This document shows, one piece after another, positions 1-7,960 of a stretch of 49,878 bases of DNA. Origin of the DNA: Anaerolineae bacterium (GTDB lineage: Bacteria; Chloroflexota; Anaerolineae; Aggregatilineales; Phototrophicaceae); NCBI GenBank assembly GCA_022820665.1, contig JAJEFB010000038.1, positions 1 to 49,878 on the forward strand. The letters run 5' to 3'. The stretch's first letter is position 1. Each line of letters begins with the position of its first letter. A model generated the notes under the pieces. That model saw only the letters and a program-made list of their open reading frames with translations, did not search any database and was not told the DNA's origin. Made by a program: the position numbers and the translations under genes.

Positions 1-61
1 GGCAGCTATCGACACTTGCAACATCAGAATACTCGCGTTGATGCAGCGTCGAAACTAGCTT

Positions 62-81
62 CCCCCCATTGCTATGGGGGG
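62..81. repeat. Perfect GC-rich hairpin (8-bp stem)
   Basis: CCCCCCAT (62-69) and ATGGGGGG (74-81) form a perfect 8-bp stem around a TGCT loop. A second G-run follows at 87-92. There is no T tract, so it is not a classical intrinsic terminator in either direction. It could be a transcript-end structure of whatever gene lies to the left of the window, or an intergenic repeat. Apart from this hairpin I see nothing supportable in the first 250 bases. An open frame ending in TAG at 56-58 is too short to assign. Confidence 0.45.
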
Positions 82-253
82 ATTGAGGGGGGTAGATCAA
101 AGGCGAATGCGACTTTACCAGTACCGGACAAGCCTTACAGGCGTCGTTAATGTCCCCCTACAGCCGGGCATGACAGCCAGGAAGCGATTGCGGAGGCTGT
201 CGGCGGCGAGAAAAAATCTGCCGCAATTGCCCTGGGCAAATGTCCTTGATGGC

Positions 254-282
254 TTGTCGCGCTTTGTGATAGATAGTACAAT
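254..282 (+). promoter_or_regulatory. Promoter of the small membrane protein gene
   Basis: TTGTCG (254-259), a 17-base spacer and TACAAT (277-282) give a good housekeeping sigma-factor promoter. Transcription would start near 289, about 22 bases before the ATG at 311, leaving room for the GGAG ribosome site. This argues that the reading frame upstream of 311 is not translated. Confidence 0.6.
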
Positions 283-310
283 CACCTGCGTAAGCGATCG
301 GAGCGCATCT

Positions 311-583
311 ATGCAGCGACTGGGAGCCTTGGCTCTAATATTCATCGTCTTGTTGGGTGGGGGCGCGATTACCTCGAACCTGCTTTCGTCGGATTTGGCG
401 ATTCAGCAAACGACGGATCCGAGCGGAAACGCGCTGACCGCCACGCCAGATCAAGCAGTTGCCTTCATCTTGGTTGTCGGGTTCATTCTCGTCAATGTGA
501 TTGGGGCAGGGCTTACCCTGGCGCTGGTAATATGGCTCTTGAATCGTCAAGTGACCGTCGCGCGTCAAGAAGCGGAAGCCTGA
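311..583 (+). CDS. Small two-helix membrane protein
   Basis: This 90-residue protein has two hydrophobic helices, roughly residues 4-21 and 46-70. They are joined by a polar loop rich in Thr, Asp and Gln, and a short charged tail follows. The same frame is open back to 74, but I chose ATG 311 because a promoter ends just upstream and GGAG sits about seven bases before it. The family is not recognised. A membrane-anchored cytochrome c lies about 320 bases downstream, so a role as a small accessory subunit of a respiratory complex is possible. That is inference from position and topology only. Confidence 0.6.
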   Translation: MQRLGALALIFIVLLGGGAITSNLLSSDLAIQQTTDPSGNALTATPDQAVAFILVVGFILVNVIGAGLTLALVIWLLNRQVTVARQEAEA

Positions 584-639
584 GTTCTATTCGCTATCAC
601 CTGCGGATGCGATCCACGCGCATGTGATGGCATATCCTG

Positions 640-906
640 ATGAGCGCCCTAAACGCTATGCTAATTCTACTGGCGCGGGCATTTCGCCTCTTACTTAACA
701 AACCCGCCAAAAGCGCCATCTACAATCATGTCAAAATCGGTAGGGGCGACCTGTCCGCCCGCCCGCTTCCCGGCCGGAGCGGTTGGATATCTGCATTGAA
801 AAGGACAGATGGAACTCTTTTTCGCCAGTACCAAACAAGCCTTGAAAACGCTCGACGGCAAGATCCGCAAATTGCCATGTTCTGCAGTGAAGGTCTCGTC
901 TCATGA
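640..906 (+). CDS. Doubtful small ORF overlapping the cytochrome c start
   Basis: This open frame of 88 codons stops in an ATGA overlap with the cytochrome c gene at 903, an arrangement often seen with translational coupling. Its codon use (CTA, TTA, AGG, ACA) is unlike neighbouring genes, and the protein shows no domain I recognise. A shorter frame, 809-910 (33 residues), has more typical codons. Neither is convincing. The stretch 584-902 otherwise holds only the GAAGG ribosome site of the downstream gene, near 888-892. Confidence 0.2.
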   Translation: MSALNAMLILLARAFRLLLNKPAKSAIYNHVKIGRGDLSARPLPGRSGWISALKRTDGTLFRQYQTSLENARRQDPQIAMFCSEGLVS

Positions 907-1388
907 CTGATGCGTCCAAAGCGGTTCGGCGTCCGCGGCCAAAAGCCGCGCTGGCAATTGTTGCGCTCGTATTGCTCGCCTTCCTTCTGCTCATCGCATA
1001 TATGCTTGTTGACAATTCCGCAGGCGCTTCGACCGCGACCCTGTCTGAAGATTCCTACGCTGCCGAGCTCGCGCTGGCGCTGGATGGCGCCGACGCTGAT
1101 ATTGGCGCCGGCTTGATCAACGAATACGAATGTTACACTTGCCATGTCTTGGGAGACGGCAGCCAGTCGCCCCTCTTCGACGGCATCGGCATCTTCGCGG
1201 GAGAACGCAGACCGCCTCTTTCTGCCGAACAATACTTGTACGAGGCGATTGTTTTGCCGGGCGTATTCATAGTCGAAGACTACAGCGATTCTATGCCGAA
1301 CAATTACGACGAACGACTCAGCCAGCAAGAGGTCGGTCACATGATCGCCTACTTGCTGACGCTTACCGAAGAGCCGCCGACCTATTAG
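903..1388 (+). CDS. Membrane-anchored mono-haem cytochrome c
   Basis: A basic N-terminus and one transmembrane helix (about residues 15-36) anchor an extracytoplasmic domain of about 120 residues. The haem c site is C77-Y-T-C80-H81, and M131 in a Ser-Met-Pro context is the probable second axial ligand, as in class I cytochromes c. The role would be electron transfer at the outer face of the membrane, for example to an oxidase or from an alternative complex III. That pathway assignment is inferred, since no oxidase gene is inside the window. A GAAGG ribosome site lies about ten bases before the ATG. The total of 161 residues fits a single-domain anchored cytochrome. Confidence 0.85.
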   Translation: MTDASKAVRRPRPKAALAIVALVLLAFLLLIAYMLVDNSAGASTATLSEDSYAAELALALDGADADIGAGLINEYECYTCHVLGDGSQSPLFDGIGIFAGERRPPLSAEQYLYEAIVLPGVFIVEDYSDSMPNNYDERLSQQEVGHMIAYLLTLTEEPPTY

Positions 1389-1476
1389 CTGCGCGGACTG
1401 TTCGCCTTTTGGCTGAGGCTATTCCACCCGCTCATAGACGAGAAACACTCGTAGATCGACTGATCCGGGCAATATC

Positions 1477-3192
1477 ATGAGCTTTGACGCCTTCACGATT
1501 TCAGCGCTGGTGGACGAATTTATCGACACGCTGGTCGGCGGTCGCGTCCAGGACGTGATTGATGTCGACGAGATGGGTCTTGGTCTGGAAATCTACGCCA
1601 ATCGCAGGCGCCGCTACCTCTATATGAGCGCCGACGCCAACCAGCCTCGGGTATACCTGGCTGCGAGCAAGCTGCGCCGCGGTTTGATGAAACCGACGCA
1701 ACTGGGGTTGCTCTGTCGGCGAACTGTCGAAAGCGGCATTGTCGCGCATGTCAGTCAGCCCGATTGGGAACGGCTGCTGCGGATAGATTTTGCGGGACCG
1801 GAAGGCGACGTCTCGCTCGTCGTCGAACTCATGCCTCGGCGCGCCAATGTCCTGCTCCTGCGCGATGGACTGATTCTTGACTGCCTCAACCGCGTGGGTC
1901 CCGACGAGAATCGCTATCGTTTGAGCTTGCCCAACCACGACTACGTGCCGCCGCCGCCGATCCGCGGCCAACTTGCGCCGGCTGATGTTTCGCTGGAGAG
2001 CTTGCGGCGCATCGTGGATGCGGCAGAGAAGCCGTCAGTTCAAACCAGACGCCTTTTGCCGGGACGAATTCTGGGCATGAGCCCGCTGCTAGCCAAGGAA
2101 ATTGTCTTCCGAGCGAGCGGACGCGCCGACGCCAAAGCCCGAGATTGCGACTGTCGCGCGCTGCTTGATGCCTATCAGGCGCTTGTCGCGCCGCTGTTGC
2201 GTCGACAATGGCGACCCGGCATCGGCTATGAAATGGGCGTCGCCGCCGAATTTGCCGCCTTCCCCCTGTCATTCCTGGACTGGCAAGACCGCCCAACAAT
2301 GAGCGGCGCGATCAGCGAATTCTATGGCTTGCTCCGCAGCGCCGACGCCTACGACGAAGCCAAGAAGCCTGCGCGCAGGGCGATAGACGAAGCGCGGGCC
2401 AGACTGTCGGCGAAACTTTCGTCGCTGAAGCAGAGCCTCAAAGATGAACGCGAATTGCGGGCGATAAGGCAGAGCGGAGAACTTATCCTGGCTTATCAAA
2501 CTGCCCTGCATGACGGACAGGAATTGCTGCGCGCGCATTATGAACCCGACGAGCCGGAATTGAGCATCAAGCTCGACCCCGAGCTTAGCCCGGTCGAGAA
2601 TGCGCAAGGCTATTTTCGCAAATACGAAAAGGCGAAATCGGCGCGGAAGGCGATTCCGGCTTTGATCGCGGAGACAAGAACAGAACTAGCATTCATGGCG
2701 CAGTTGGAATCCGATCTATCCTCGGCGGGCAACTGGCCGGAGATTGACGACGTCATTCAGATCTTGCAGCAACGCGGACATTGGCAAGGCAAAAAGCTCA
2801 AGGGAATTGGCGGCGGCGGCAGACAAGGCCCGCTCCGCGTTGTCAGTCGCGATGGCTATGTAGTTTGGATCGGGCGCAACAGCCGACAGAACGAAAAGCT
2901 GACCTTCAAGACCGCCAACAGCCAGGATCTTTGGTTGCACGCGCGTGGCGTGCCTGGCGCTCATGTCGTCATCCGCAACGATGGCAGGCGTATCAGCGAC
3001 CGCTTGATATTAGAGGCGGCCGCTGTGGCAGCCCATTATAGCGGACGGCGCAACGACCAACGCGTTTCGGTGGATTATACGCGCGTCAAATTCGTCAAAG
3101 CGATCAAGGGCGCGGGACCGGGGATGGTCACCTACCGCAACGAGAAGACGGTATCAGTCGAACCTCGGGACGAAACGGCGCTTACGAAATGA
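1477..3192 (+). CDS. rqcH: RqcH/NFACT-family ribosome quality control protein
   Basis: At 571 residues this matches the length of bacterial RqcH. The family binds stalled 50S subunits carrying peptidyl-tRNA and recruits tRNA-Ala to add alanine tails that mark the nascent chain for degradation. The N-terminal NFACT-N domain covers about residues 1-180 and a charged coiled-coil region about 300-430. The C-terminal NFACT-R (DUF814) domain carries the hallmark 'DLWLHARGVPGAHVVIR' from residue 484. By my count E98-R99 occupies the position of the functionally important Asp-Arg pair of Bacillus RqcH, a conservative Asp-to-Glu change. ATG 1477 lacks a strong ribosome site, but the frame starts as expected for the family. 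Confidence 0.9.
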   Translation: MSFDAFTISALVDEFIDTLVGGRVQDVIDVDEMGLGLEIYANRRRRYLYMSADANQPRVYLAASKLRRGLMKPTQLGLLCRRTVESGIVAHVSQPDWERLLRIDFAGPEGDVSLVVELMPRRANVLLLRDGLILDCLNRVGPDENRYRLSLPNHDYVPPPPIRGQLAPADVSLESLRRIVDAAEKPSVQTRRLLPGRILGMSPLLAKEIVFRASGRADAKARDCDCRALLDAYQALVAPLLRRQWRPGIGYEMGVAAEFAAFPLSFLDWQDRPTMSGAISEFYGLLRSADAYDEAKKPARRAIDEARARLSAKLSSLKQSLKDERELRAIRQSGELILAYQTALHDGQELLRAHYEPDEPELSIKLDPELSPVENAQGYFRKYEKAKSARKAIPALIAETRTELAFMAQLESDLSSAGNWPEIDDVIQILQQRGHWQGKKLKGIGGGGRQGPLRVVSRDGYVVWIGRNSRQNEKLTFKTANSQDLWLHARGVPGAHVVIRNDGRRISDRLILEAAAVAAHYSGRRNDQRVSVDYTRVKFVKAIKGAGPGMVTYRNEKTVSVEPRDETALTK

Positions 3193-3215
3193 GCCCTAAC
3201 AAGAACTCTTCACTG

Positions 3216-4436
3216 TTAATCGTCGACGCTTCCCGCGCCTAATACGCGCTGAGTCGCTTCCAGGACCTGGCTTACGCTGATGTCTCGCACGCAAGGATGG
3301 TATTCGGGCGAGTCATCCCGCCAGTCAAGGATGCGACAGGGACGGCAAGCGATTGCCGATGTGATCACCGCGTGCTTGCGCCGATCGCCCCAGGGAGCGA
3401 ACTCAATTGGATCGGCAGGACCAAACAAGGTCACGGTCGGCGTGTGCACGGCGGCGGCCACGTGCATCGCGCCGCTGTCCGGTCCCAGGACCGCCCTCGC
3501 GCGTCGATAAAGCGCCGCCAACTGACCTGCGCTTGTTCCGCCGGCGACGGAACAAGACTTCGCCTTCATCCTGCCGACGATATCGTCGATCAACGTCGTT
3601 TCAGCAGAACTGCCGGTGAAGATGATCGCCGTTTTGTGGCGCCGCGCGACTTCATCGGCTGCTCTCGCCCATTTGTCCGACTGCCAGAGCTTGCTGGGCA
3701 TCCCGGAGCCGGGATGTATGCAGACGATTGGCTGCTCAATATCAATCTCCCAATCGGATAGAAGCTGGTCCACGCTGGCGCTGTCGGCTGGATCGACGGG
3801 CAAAGATAATTCGATGTCTCGATTATGAGCGGCGCCAAGCCAGAACTGCGCCAGATGCAAGTTCTGCAGGACGGCGTGTTCATGTTGATGGGAGGCGCTT
3901 CCAGTCAGGAAAGGCGCGACGTTGGCATGGTCGTAGCCGATGCGCTCTTCTATGCCCGCCAGAAACGCCAGCATGGCGCCCCACCAGTGGTCCGGGCGCA
4001 TGATTAGCGCGCTGTCATAACCGATTCCGCGCAGCATGCGCGCTGAATCAAGCGCTCGCAGATAAGGATTGCCGCTCGGTGACTTGCCTTGGCGCTGGAA
4101 GCCGGGAAAGTCGAGCGTCAGTACGACATCGACCTCATCGAAACGAGCTAGCAGTTCGGCAGCCCAGACTCCGCAGATGACATGCAATTCTGTTTGGGGC
4201 CGCTCGCGCTTGATAAACTGAAGCGCAGGCGTCATTAGCAGGACGTCGCCGAGGTGGTCCGGGCGGATGACAAGCATCCGGTTCGAGCGGGCGCGTTGCG
4301 GAAGAATCGGCATCTTGGCGAGACAGGATAAAAATAGGTCTCGAACCGCATGCCGCGCGGAGGGCTGATGCAAGGTCCCCGCCTTGTTCAGATTGCGGAC
4401 TGCCAACGTCTCTTTATCCAAAGCCCAGATCCTCAT
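3216..4436 (-). CDS. Glycosyltransferase family 9 (heptosyltransferase-like)
   Basis: This 406-residue protein has the GT9 pattern. The acceptor-side Rossmann motif is 'RPDHLGDVLLMTPAL' near residue 58. The donor-binding half has 'HPGSG' followed by 'K.W', and the C-terminal signature is 'GPDSGAMHVAAA' with 'LFGP'. A Cys-x2-Cys pair and a third Cys near the C-terminus are common in GT9 enzymes of bacteria without classical LPS. GT9 enzymes transfer heptose or related sugars from nucleotide donors at the inner face of the membrane; the donor here is unknown. The start overlaps the 3' end of the preceding GT4 gene by 23 bases, so translation is probably coupled. The true start may be a little internal, because the first ~40 residues look non-conserved. 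Confidence 0.85.
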   Translation of the reverse strand: MRIWALDKETLAVRNLNKAGTLHQPSARHAVRDLFLSCLAKMPILPQRARSNRMLVIRPDHLGDVLLMTPALQFIKRERPQTELHVICGVWAAELLARFDEVDVVLTLDFPGFQRQGKSPSGNPYLRALDSARMLRGIGYDSALIMRPDHWWGAMLAFLAGIEERIGYDHANVAPFLTGSASHQHEHAVLQNLHLAQFWLGAAHNRDIELSLPVDPADSASVDQLLSDWEIDIEQPIVCIHPGSGMPSKLWQSDKWARAADEVARRHKTAIIFTGSSAETTLIDDIVGRMKAKSCSVAGGTSAGQLAALYRRARAVLGPDSGAMHVAAAVHTPTVTLFGPADPIEFAPWGDRRKHAVITSAIACRPCRILDWRDDSPEYHPCVRDISVSQVLEATQRVLGAGSVDD

Positions 4437-5625
4437 AGGCGCTTAGCAGGTGACGCATTAGCGCCGACCAGTCGTAATGCGCCCGCACTTGCTCGCGCGC
4501 GCGCGCGCCCAGCGCCCCCCGACGATCCCTATCGCTCAACAAGGACGATATGGAGTGAGCGAATCTGTGGGAGCCGTCCGCGATCTCGATGGCTTCCCGC
4601 ATTGACCCATGAAGACCGGAAGCGCCCAGCGACGTCGAAACTACCGCGCAGCCTGCAGCCATCGCTTCGAGGATCTTGAGCCGCGTGCCGCTGCCCATGC
4701 GCATTGGCAAGACAAATAAAGTCGCCGCTTGCAAATAGGGCAGCACAGACTCGACCCAGCCGGTCACGCTCACATGATTGCCATCGGCCAAGGCTTGTAT
4801 CCTGGGATGTGGATTCCTGCCGACGACAATCAGCTTTAGCGCGGGATGCCGCTGCAACAGAACAGGAAGAATTGAATCACAGAACCATTCAACCGCGTCG
4901 ACATTCGGGCGGTAATCCATTTTCCCGGTGAAGACCAGTTGATTGTCGGCTCTCCCTTCTCCAGAGCAAGATTCGTAGTCGTCGACAAAAATGCCGCTGG
5001 GCATCACATAAATCGGAGAATCGCCATAGGGTTCCAGCAGACTGCGGTCTTCTTCGCTAACGGCAATTACAGCGTCAACGGACCTGCACAGATTTCGCTC
5101 GTAAGTCGCCAGGCGGCGCGCTTGAACCGCCGAGTAGAGCGCGGTGTGCAAACGAGACGGTCGCTTCCTGTCAAGCCGGTAGATCAGCCGCTGCAATTCA
5201 GCTTCCGCGTTCAGGGCATCGTATACGACTTTTGCCGCGCCCTTTTTCAGTCCAATCACCGGAAGATAGCTGCCCAGTTCGATACCGGAGAATTGGATGA
5301 TATCGAATGCGCGCGAATCCAAAATCGCGGCGAGCCTTTGACCGAAGGCGGCGCTCATCAAGCGATCTTCCATGTCCGCCTTGCGAGTAGTAAGCAGTGA
5401 CACAATGCGATCCGACTTGCTGCGCTGCGGAATCGGGCAACTGAAAACGTCGGCGCAATATTGGAATAGAGGGTTCGTCCCGGGGTCCAGGGCGGTATCG
5501 CTGAACGTCAGCAGCGTCACTCGGTGACCGGAGCCGTAGAGGCCGCGAATGATGCCATAATTTCGTATCGCCGCTCCCGATTCGCTGGGAAACGGGTTGT
5601 CGGGGCATAGCAGCAAGATCTCCAT
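4414..5625 (-). CDS. GT4-type glycosyltransferase
   Basis: This 403-residue protein starts with 'MEILLLCPDNPFPSESGAA', the usual opening of GT-B enzymes of the GT4 group involved in exopolysaccharide or glycan assembly. The nucleotide-sugar half has 'FTGKMDYRPNVDAVEWF' and the E-x7-E type signature around 'GSGTRLKILEAMAAGCAVV'. An in-frame extension to 5799 exists, but it would overlap the previous gene by 167 bases and is Arg-rich. With ATG 5625 the gap to the upstream stop is seven bases, so I chose that start. It is the middle gene of a three-gene glycosyltransferase operon. Confidence 0.85.
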   Translation of the reverse strand: MEILLLCPDNPFPSESGAAIRNYGIIRGLYGSGHRVTLLTFSDTALDPGTNPLFQYCADVFSCPIPQRSKSDRIVSLLTTRKADMEDRLMSAAFGQRLAAILDSRAFDIIQFSGIELGSYLPVIGLKKGAAKVVYDALNAEAELQRLIYRLDRKRPSRLHTALYSAVQARRLATYERNLCRSVDAVIAVSEEDRSLLEPYGDSPIYVMPSGIFVDDYESCSGEGRADNQLVFTGKMDYRPNVDAVEWFCDSILPVLLQRHPALKLIVVGRNPHPRIQALADGNHVSVTGWVESVLPYLQAATLFVLPMRMGSGTRLKILEAMAAGCAVVSTSLGASGLHGSMREAIEIADGSHRFAHSISSLLSDRDRRGALGARAREQVRAHYDWSALMRHLLSAYEDLGFG

Positions 5626-5632
5626 CGCTTGT

Positions 5633-6736
5633 TCAGTTGAGCAGAGCCTGGTAAACGTCGAGTACCGTTTGCGCCGTGGCTTGCCAGCGAAATCGCTTGG
5701 CGCGTTCGATGCCCGCGGCGGACTGCGCCGCGCGCCAGGCGCTATCGACGAGAACGCGCCGCATGGCTCCCGAGATCGTCGCCGTATCATGCGGATCAAC
5801 CAAAATGCCGACGTCCCCGACGATTTCTGGCAATGCGGCTACATTGCTGACGATCGGCGCCGTGCCGCAAGCCATTGCTTCCAGGGCGGGCAGACCGAAG
5901 CCTTCGTAGTGAGAAGGCAGGATCAGCATTAGCGCATGATTGTAAAGGGCGGGAAGCTGCGAATCGGATATGCCGTGGCGAAAGATCAAGCTGTCATTGA
6001 TCCCGACCTTGCTTATGTCATGCATTAGCTGCTCGAAATGCCAGCCGGGGCTGCCCGCGATAAGCAGTTTCGGCAGATCGGGCATCTCAACTTTCAGGTC
6101 GCGATAGGCTCGCGCCAAGCCGACCAGATTCTTGCGCGGTTCAATTGTGCCAACAAACAGCAGATATGACTCAGGTAAATCCAACTCAGTAATCACCGGC
6201 TTGGTGAGAGAGCGGGGCAGGGGACGAAAAACATCTTCCACACCCAAATGATGAACGGTAATTTTTTCCGGCGGGACGTCGAGGATATCTACAAATTCCT
6301 GTTTGGTGGCGAAGCTGTTGGCAAGGATATGGTCCGAGCGCATAACCGAGACTTGGATCTGACCATTGTAGTATCGTCGACTGGCAGGGGTCATGTATTC
6401 CGGATAGTGAATGAAACTTAAATCGTGCACGGTGATGACCTGGCGTCGCGCGCCACGCGTTGGCGCAATAAAATCGGGACTGTGCAACAAATCCAGGCGG
6501 CGCCTCAACAGTTCAACTGACAGCGCCCTCCGCTCCAATGGATGGTGCGGGGGCGTCCAAAGTTTGGCGCTTGCAAAGCGGCGCGATAGCGTGCCTCTGG
6601 CTTTGCGACTCTGGAAGACAGTTATTTTGTGCGCTGGCGGTTCGTTCTCCATGGCGGAAATAATGCCCGTTGTGTATCGGCTTATGCCTCCTACGCGGTA
6701 GTGAGTTAGACGAGCATCTATTCCGATATGTGCCAT
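5633..6736 (-). CDS. GT4 mannosyltransferase-like glycosyltransferase
   Basis: This 367-residue GT-B enzyme starts 'MAHIGIDARL' and has 'GGISRYT' in the acceptor domain, 'VHDLSFIHYPEY' in the middle, and 'VGTIEPRKN' at the start of the donor domain. The C-terminal signature is 'LPSHYEGFGLPALEAMACG', where the Glu residues bind the nucleotide sugar. These features match WbaZ/MtfB-like mannosyltransferases of O-antigen or exopolysaccharide pathways. manC (43932-45017), which makes GDP-mannose, is in the same window, which is compatible with a mannose donor. It is the first gene of the glycosyltransferase operon and is probably translated from a leaderless transcript. Confidence 0.85.
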   Translation of the reverse strand: MAHIGIDARLTHYRVGGISRYTTGIISAMENEPPAHKITVFQSRKARGTLSRRFASAKLWTPPHHPLERRALSVELLRRRLDLLHSPDFIAPTRGARRQVITVHDLSFIHYPEYMTPASRRYYNGQIQVSVMRSDHILANSFATKQEFVDILDVPPEKITVHHLGVEDVFRPLPRSLTKPVITELDLPESYLLFVGTIEPRKNLVGLARAYRDLKVEMPDLPKLLIAGSPGWHFEQLMHDISKVGINDSLIFRHGISDSQLPALYNHALMLILPSHYEGFGLPALEAMACGTAPIVSNVAALPEIVGDVGILVDPHDTATISGAMRRVLVDSAWRAAQSAAGIERAKRFRWQATAQTVLDVYQALLN

Positions 6737-6742
6737 GAATTG

Positions 6743-6748
6743 AGTATA
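6743..6748 (-). promoter_or_regulatory. -10 box placed for leaderless transcription of the GT operon
   Basis: On the minus strand TATACT ends six bases before the ATG at 6736, so transcription would begin at or within a base of the start codon. No Shine-Dalgarno sequence is present. A weak -35 match (TGGCAT, 6766-6771) sits 17 bases upstream of the -10 box. Confidence 0.45.
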
Positions 6749-6862
6749 ACGGTATCATAATGCTCATGCCAGACGGATCGCGGCTACCCTTGAAGACTGG
6801 GCTGTTGGCGGACCGACGGGGCGCGGCAAGCTGTTCGAACGGGGCTATGGAAAGGGAGGACC

Positions 6863-7834
6863 ATGCCGACATATGATGTGGTGACATTTGGCGAGACGAT
6901 GATGCGCTTGACGCCGCCTGGCTATTTGCGCATTGAGCAGACGACTTCCTTCGACATTTGGGTTGGCGGGACGGAATCCAATACAGCGATTGGTTTGGCC
7001 CGTCTGGGCATGGACGCAGCCTGGTTCTCGCGCTTGCCCGCGTCGCCGATGGGACGCTATGTTAGCAATCGCGTTCAGCAGTATGGCGTCGACGTCAGCC
7101 ATATCGTCTGGGCTGAGGATGCGCGGCTGGGCATATTTTTCCACGAAAAGTCAGAAGCGCCGCGCGCCAGCCGCATCATCTATGATCGAAAAGATTCAGC
7201 TGTGAGCCGCGTCCAGCCGGCGGATTTGCCAGAGGATTTGTTCCTGGTTGATATGAGTCGACTCTTTCATGTCACCGGGATAACGCTGGCGATCAGCGAT
7301 TCCGCCAGGAAGACCGCGCTGGAAGCCATGCGGCGCGCGAAGGACCTTGGCTGGCAAGTTAGCTTCGATACGAACTATCGCAGCACGTTGTGGTCGGGCC
7401 AGCAGGCGGCGGCGGATTGTGACGAAGCGATGGCGCTGGCGGACATCGTGTTTTGCCCGCTTGGAGATTACCAGGCGCTTTATGGCGACGCGGCGGCCGA
7501 GGATGCGCTGGCCGCTCTGGCTTCGAAATATCCCGAGACGCTCATCATCATGACCCTCGGCAAAGATGGCGCGGGGGCGATTGCGCCGGATGGCGAACTC
7601 TTTCGCCAATCGGCCATCCTGGCGGGTGAAGTCGGGCGTATAGGCGGCGGAGACGCCTTCGCCGCCGGTTTCCTTTACGCCTGGCTGACCTTTGCGGACC
7701 TCCCGCTGGCGCTAAAATGGGGCGTCGCCATGTCCTCTCACAAATACACAATCCCGGGTGATCTTCCCTTGGTCGACTACGAAGAAGTGGCCTCCCTGGT
7801 GGCTGGATCAACCGGAGGCGGTCTCATCCGCTAG
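6863..7834 (+). CDS. kdgK: PfkB-family 2-keto-3-deoxygluconate kinase
   Basis: This 323-residue ribokinase-fold enzyme should phosphorylate 2-keto-3-deoxygluconate or a similar keto-sugar acid in the cytoplasm. The N-terminal PfkB motif is 'VGGTESNTAIGLARLG' (about residues 34-49). The substrate loop 'FDTNYRSTLW' is typical of KDG kinases. The C-terminal motif 'GRIGGGDAFAAGF' carries the catalytic base D264 and the anion-hole glycines. AAGGGAGG lies directly before the ATG. It is transcribed away from the glycosyltransferase operon. No KDPG aldolase lies beside it, so the exact substrate is inferred from motif similarity only. Confidence 0.8.
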   Translation: MPTYDVVTFGETMMRLTPPGYLRIEQTTSFDIWVGGTESNTAIGLARLGMDAAWFSRLPASPMGRYVSNRVQQYGVDVSHIVWAEDARLGIFFHEKSEAPRASRIIYDRKDSAVSRVQPADLPEDLFLVDMSRLFHVTGITLAISDSARKTALEAMRRAKDLGWQVSFDTNYRSTLWSGQQAAADCDEAMALADIVFCPLGDYQALYGDAAAEDALAALASKYPETLIIMTLGKDGAGAIAPDGELFRQSAILAGEVGRIGGGDAFAAGFLYAWLTFADLPLALKWGVAMSSHKYTIPGDLPLVDYEEVASLVAGSTGGGLIR

Positions 7835-7916
7835 CGCGCCCGGCAGGAATGCCTGCGCGCCGCGATGTCTCGGAAATTGCTCGCCATTGTCGCTAGCCGC
7901 AGTGCGACGTCTTACC

Positions 7917-7922
7917 TATAAT
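7917..7922 (+). promoter_or_regulatory. Consensus -10 box upstream of the ABC exporter
   Basis: A perfect TATAAT lies about 38 bases before the ABC exporter start. No good -35 is found at 16-18 bases; TTGTCG at 7887-7892 is 24 bases away. Expression of the exporter from its own promoter is plausible. Confidence 0.35.
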
Positions 7923-7960
7923 TCTGAAATCCTTTTCTTATTCGTCGGTTTACGTTGTAT

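Noticed and set aside
74..310. N-terminal extension of the small membrane protein
   Set aside because: A promoter (254-282) lies inside it, the sequence is Arg-rich without domain character, and GGAG favours ATG 311.
7835..7870. GC-rich hairpin after kdgK as terminator
   Set aside because: Only a five-base-pair core (GCAGG/CCTGC) and no T run.
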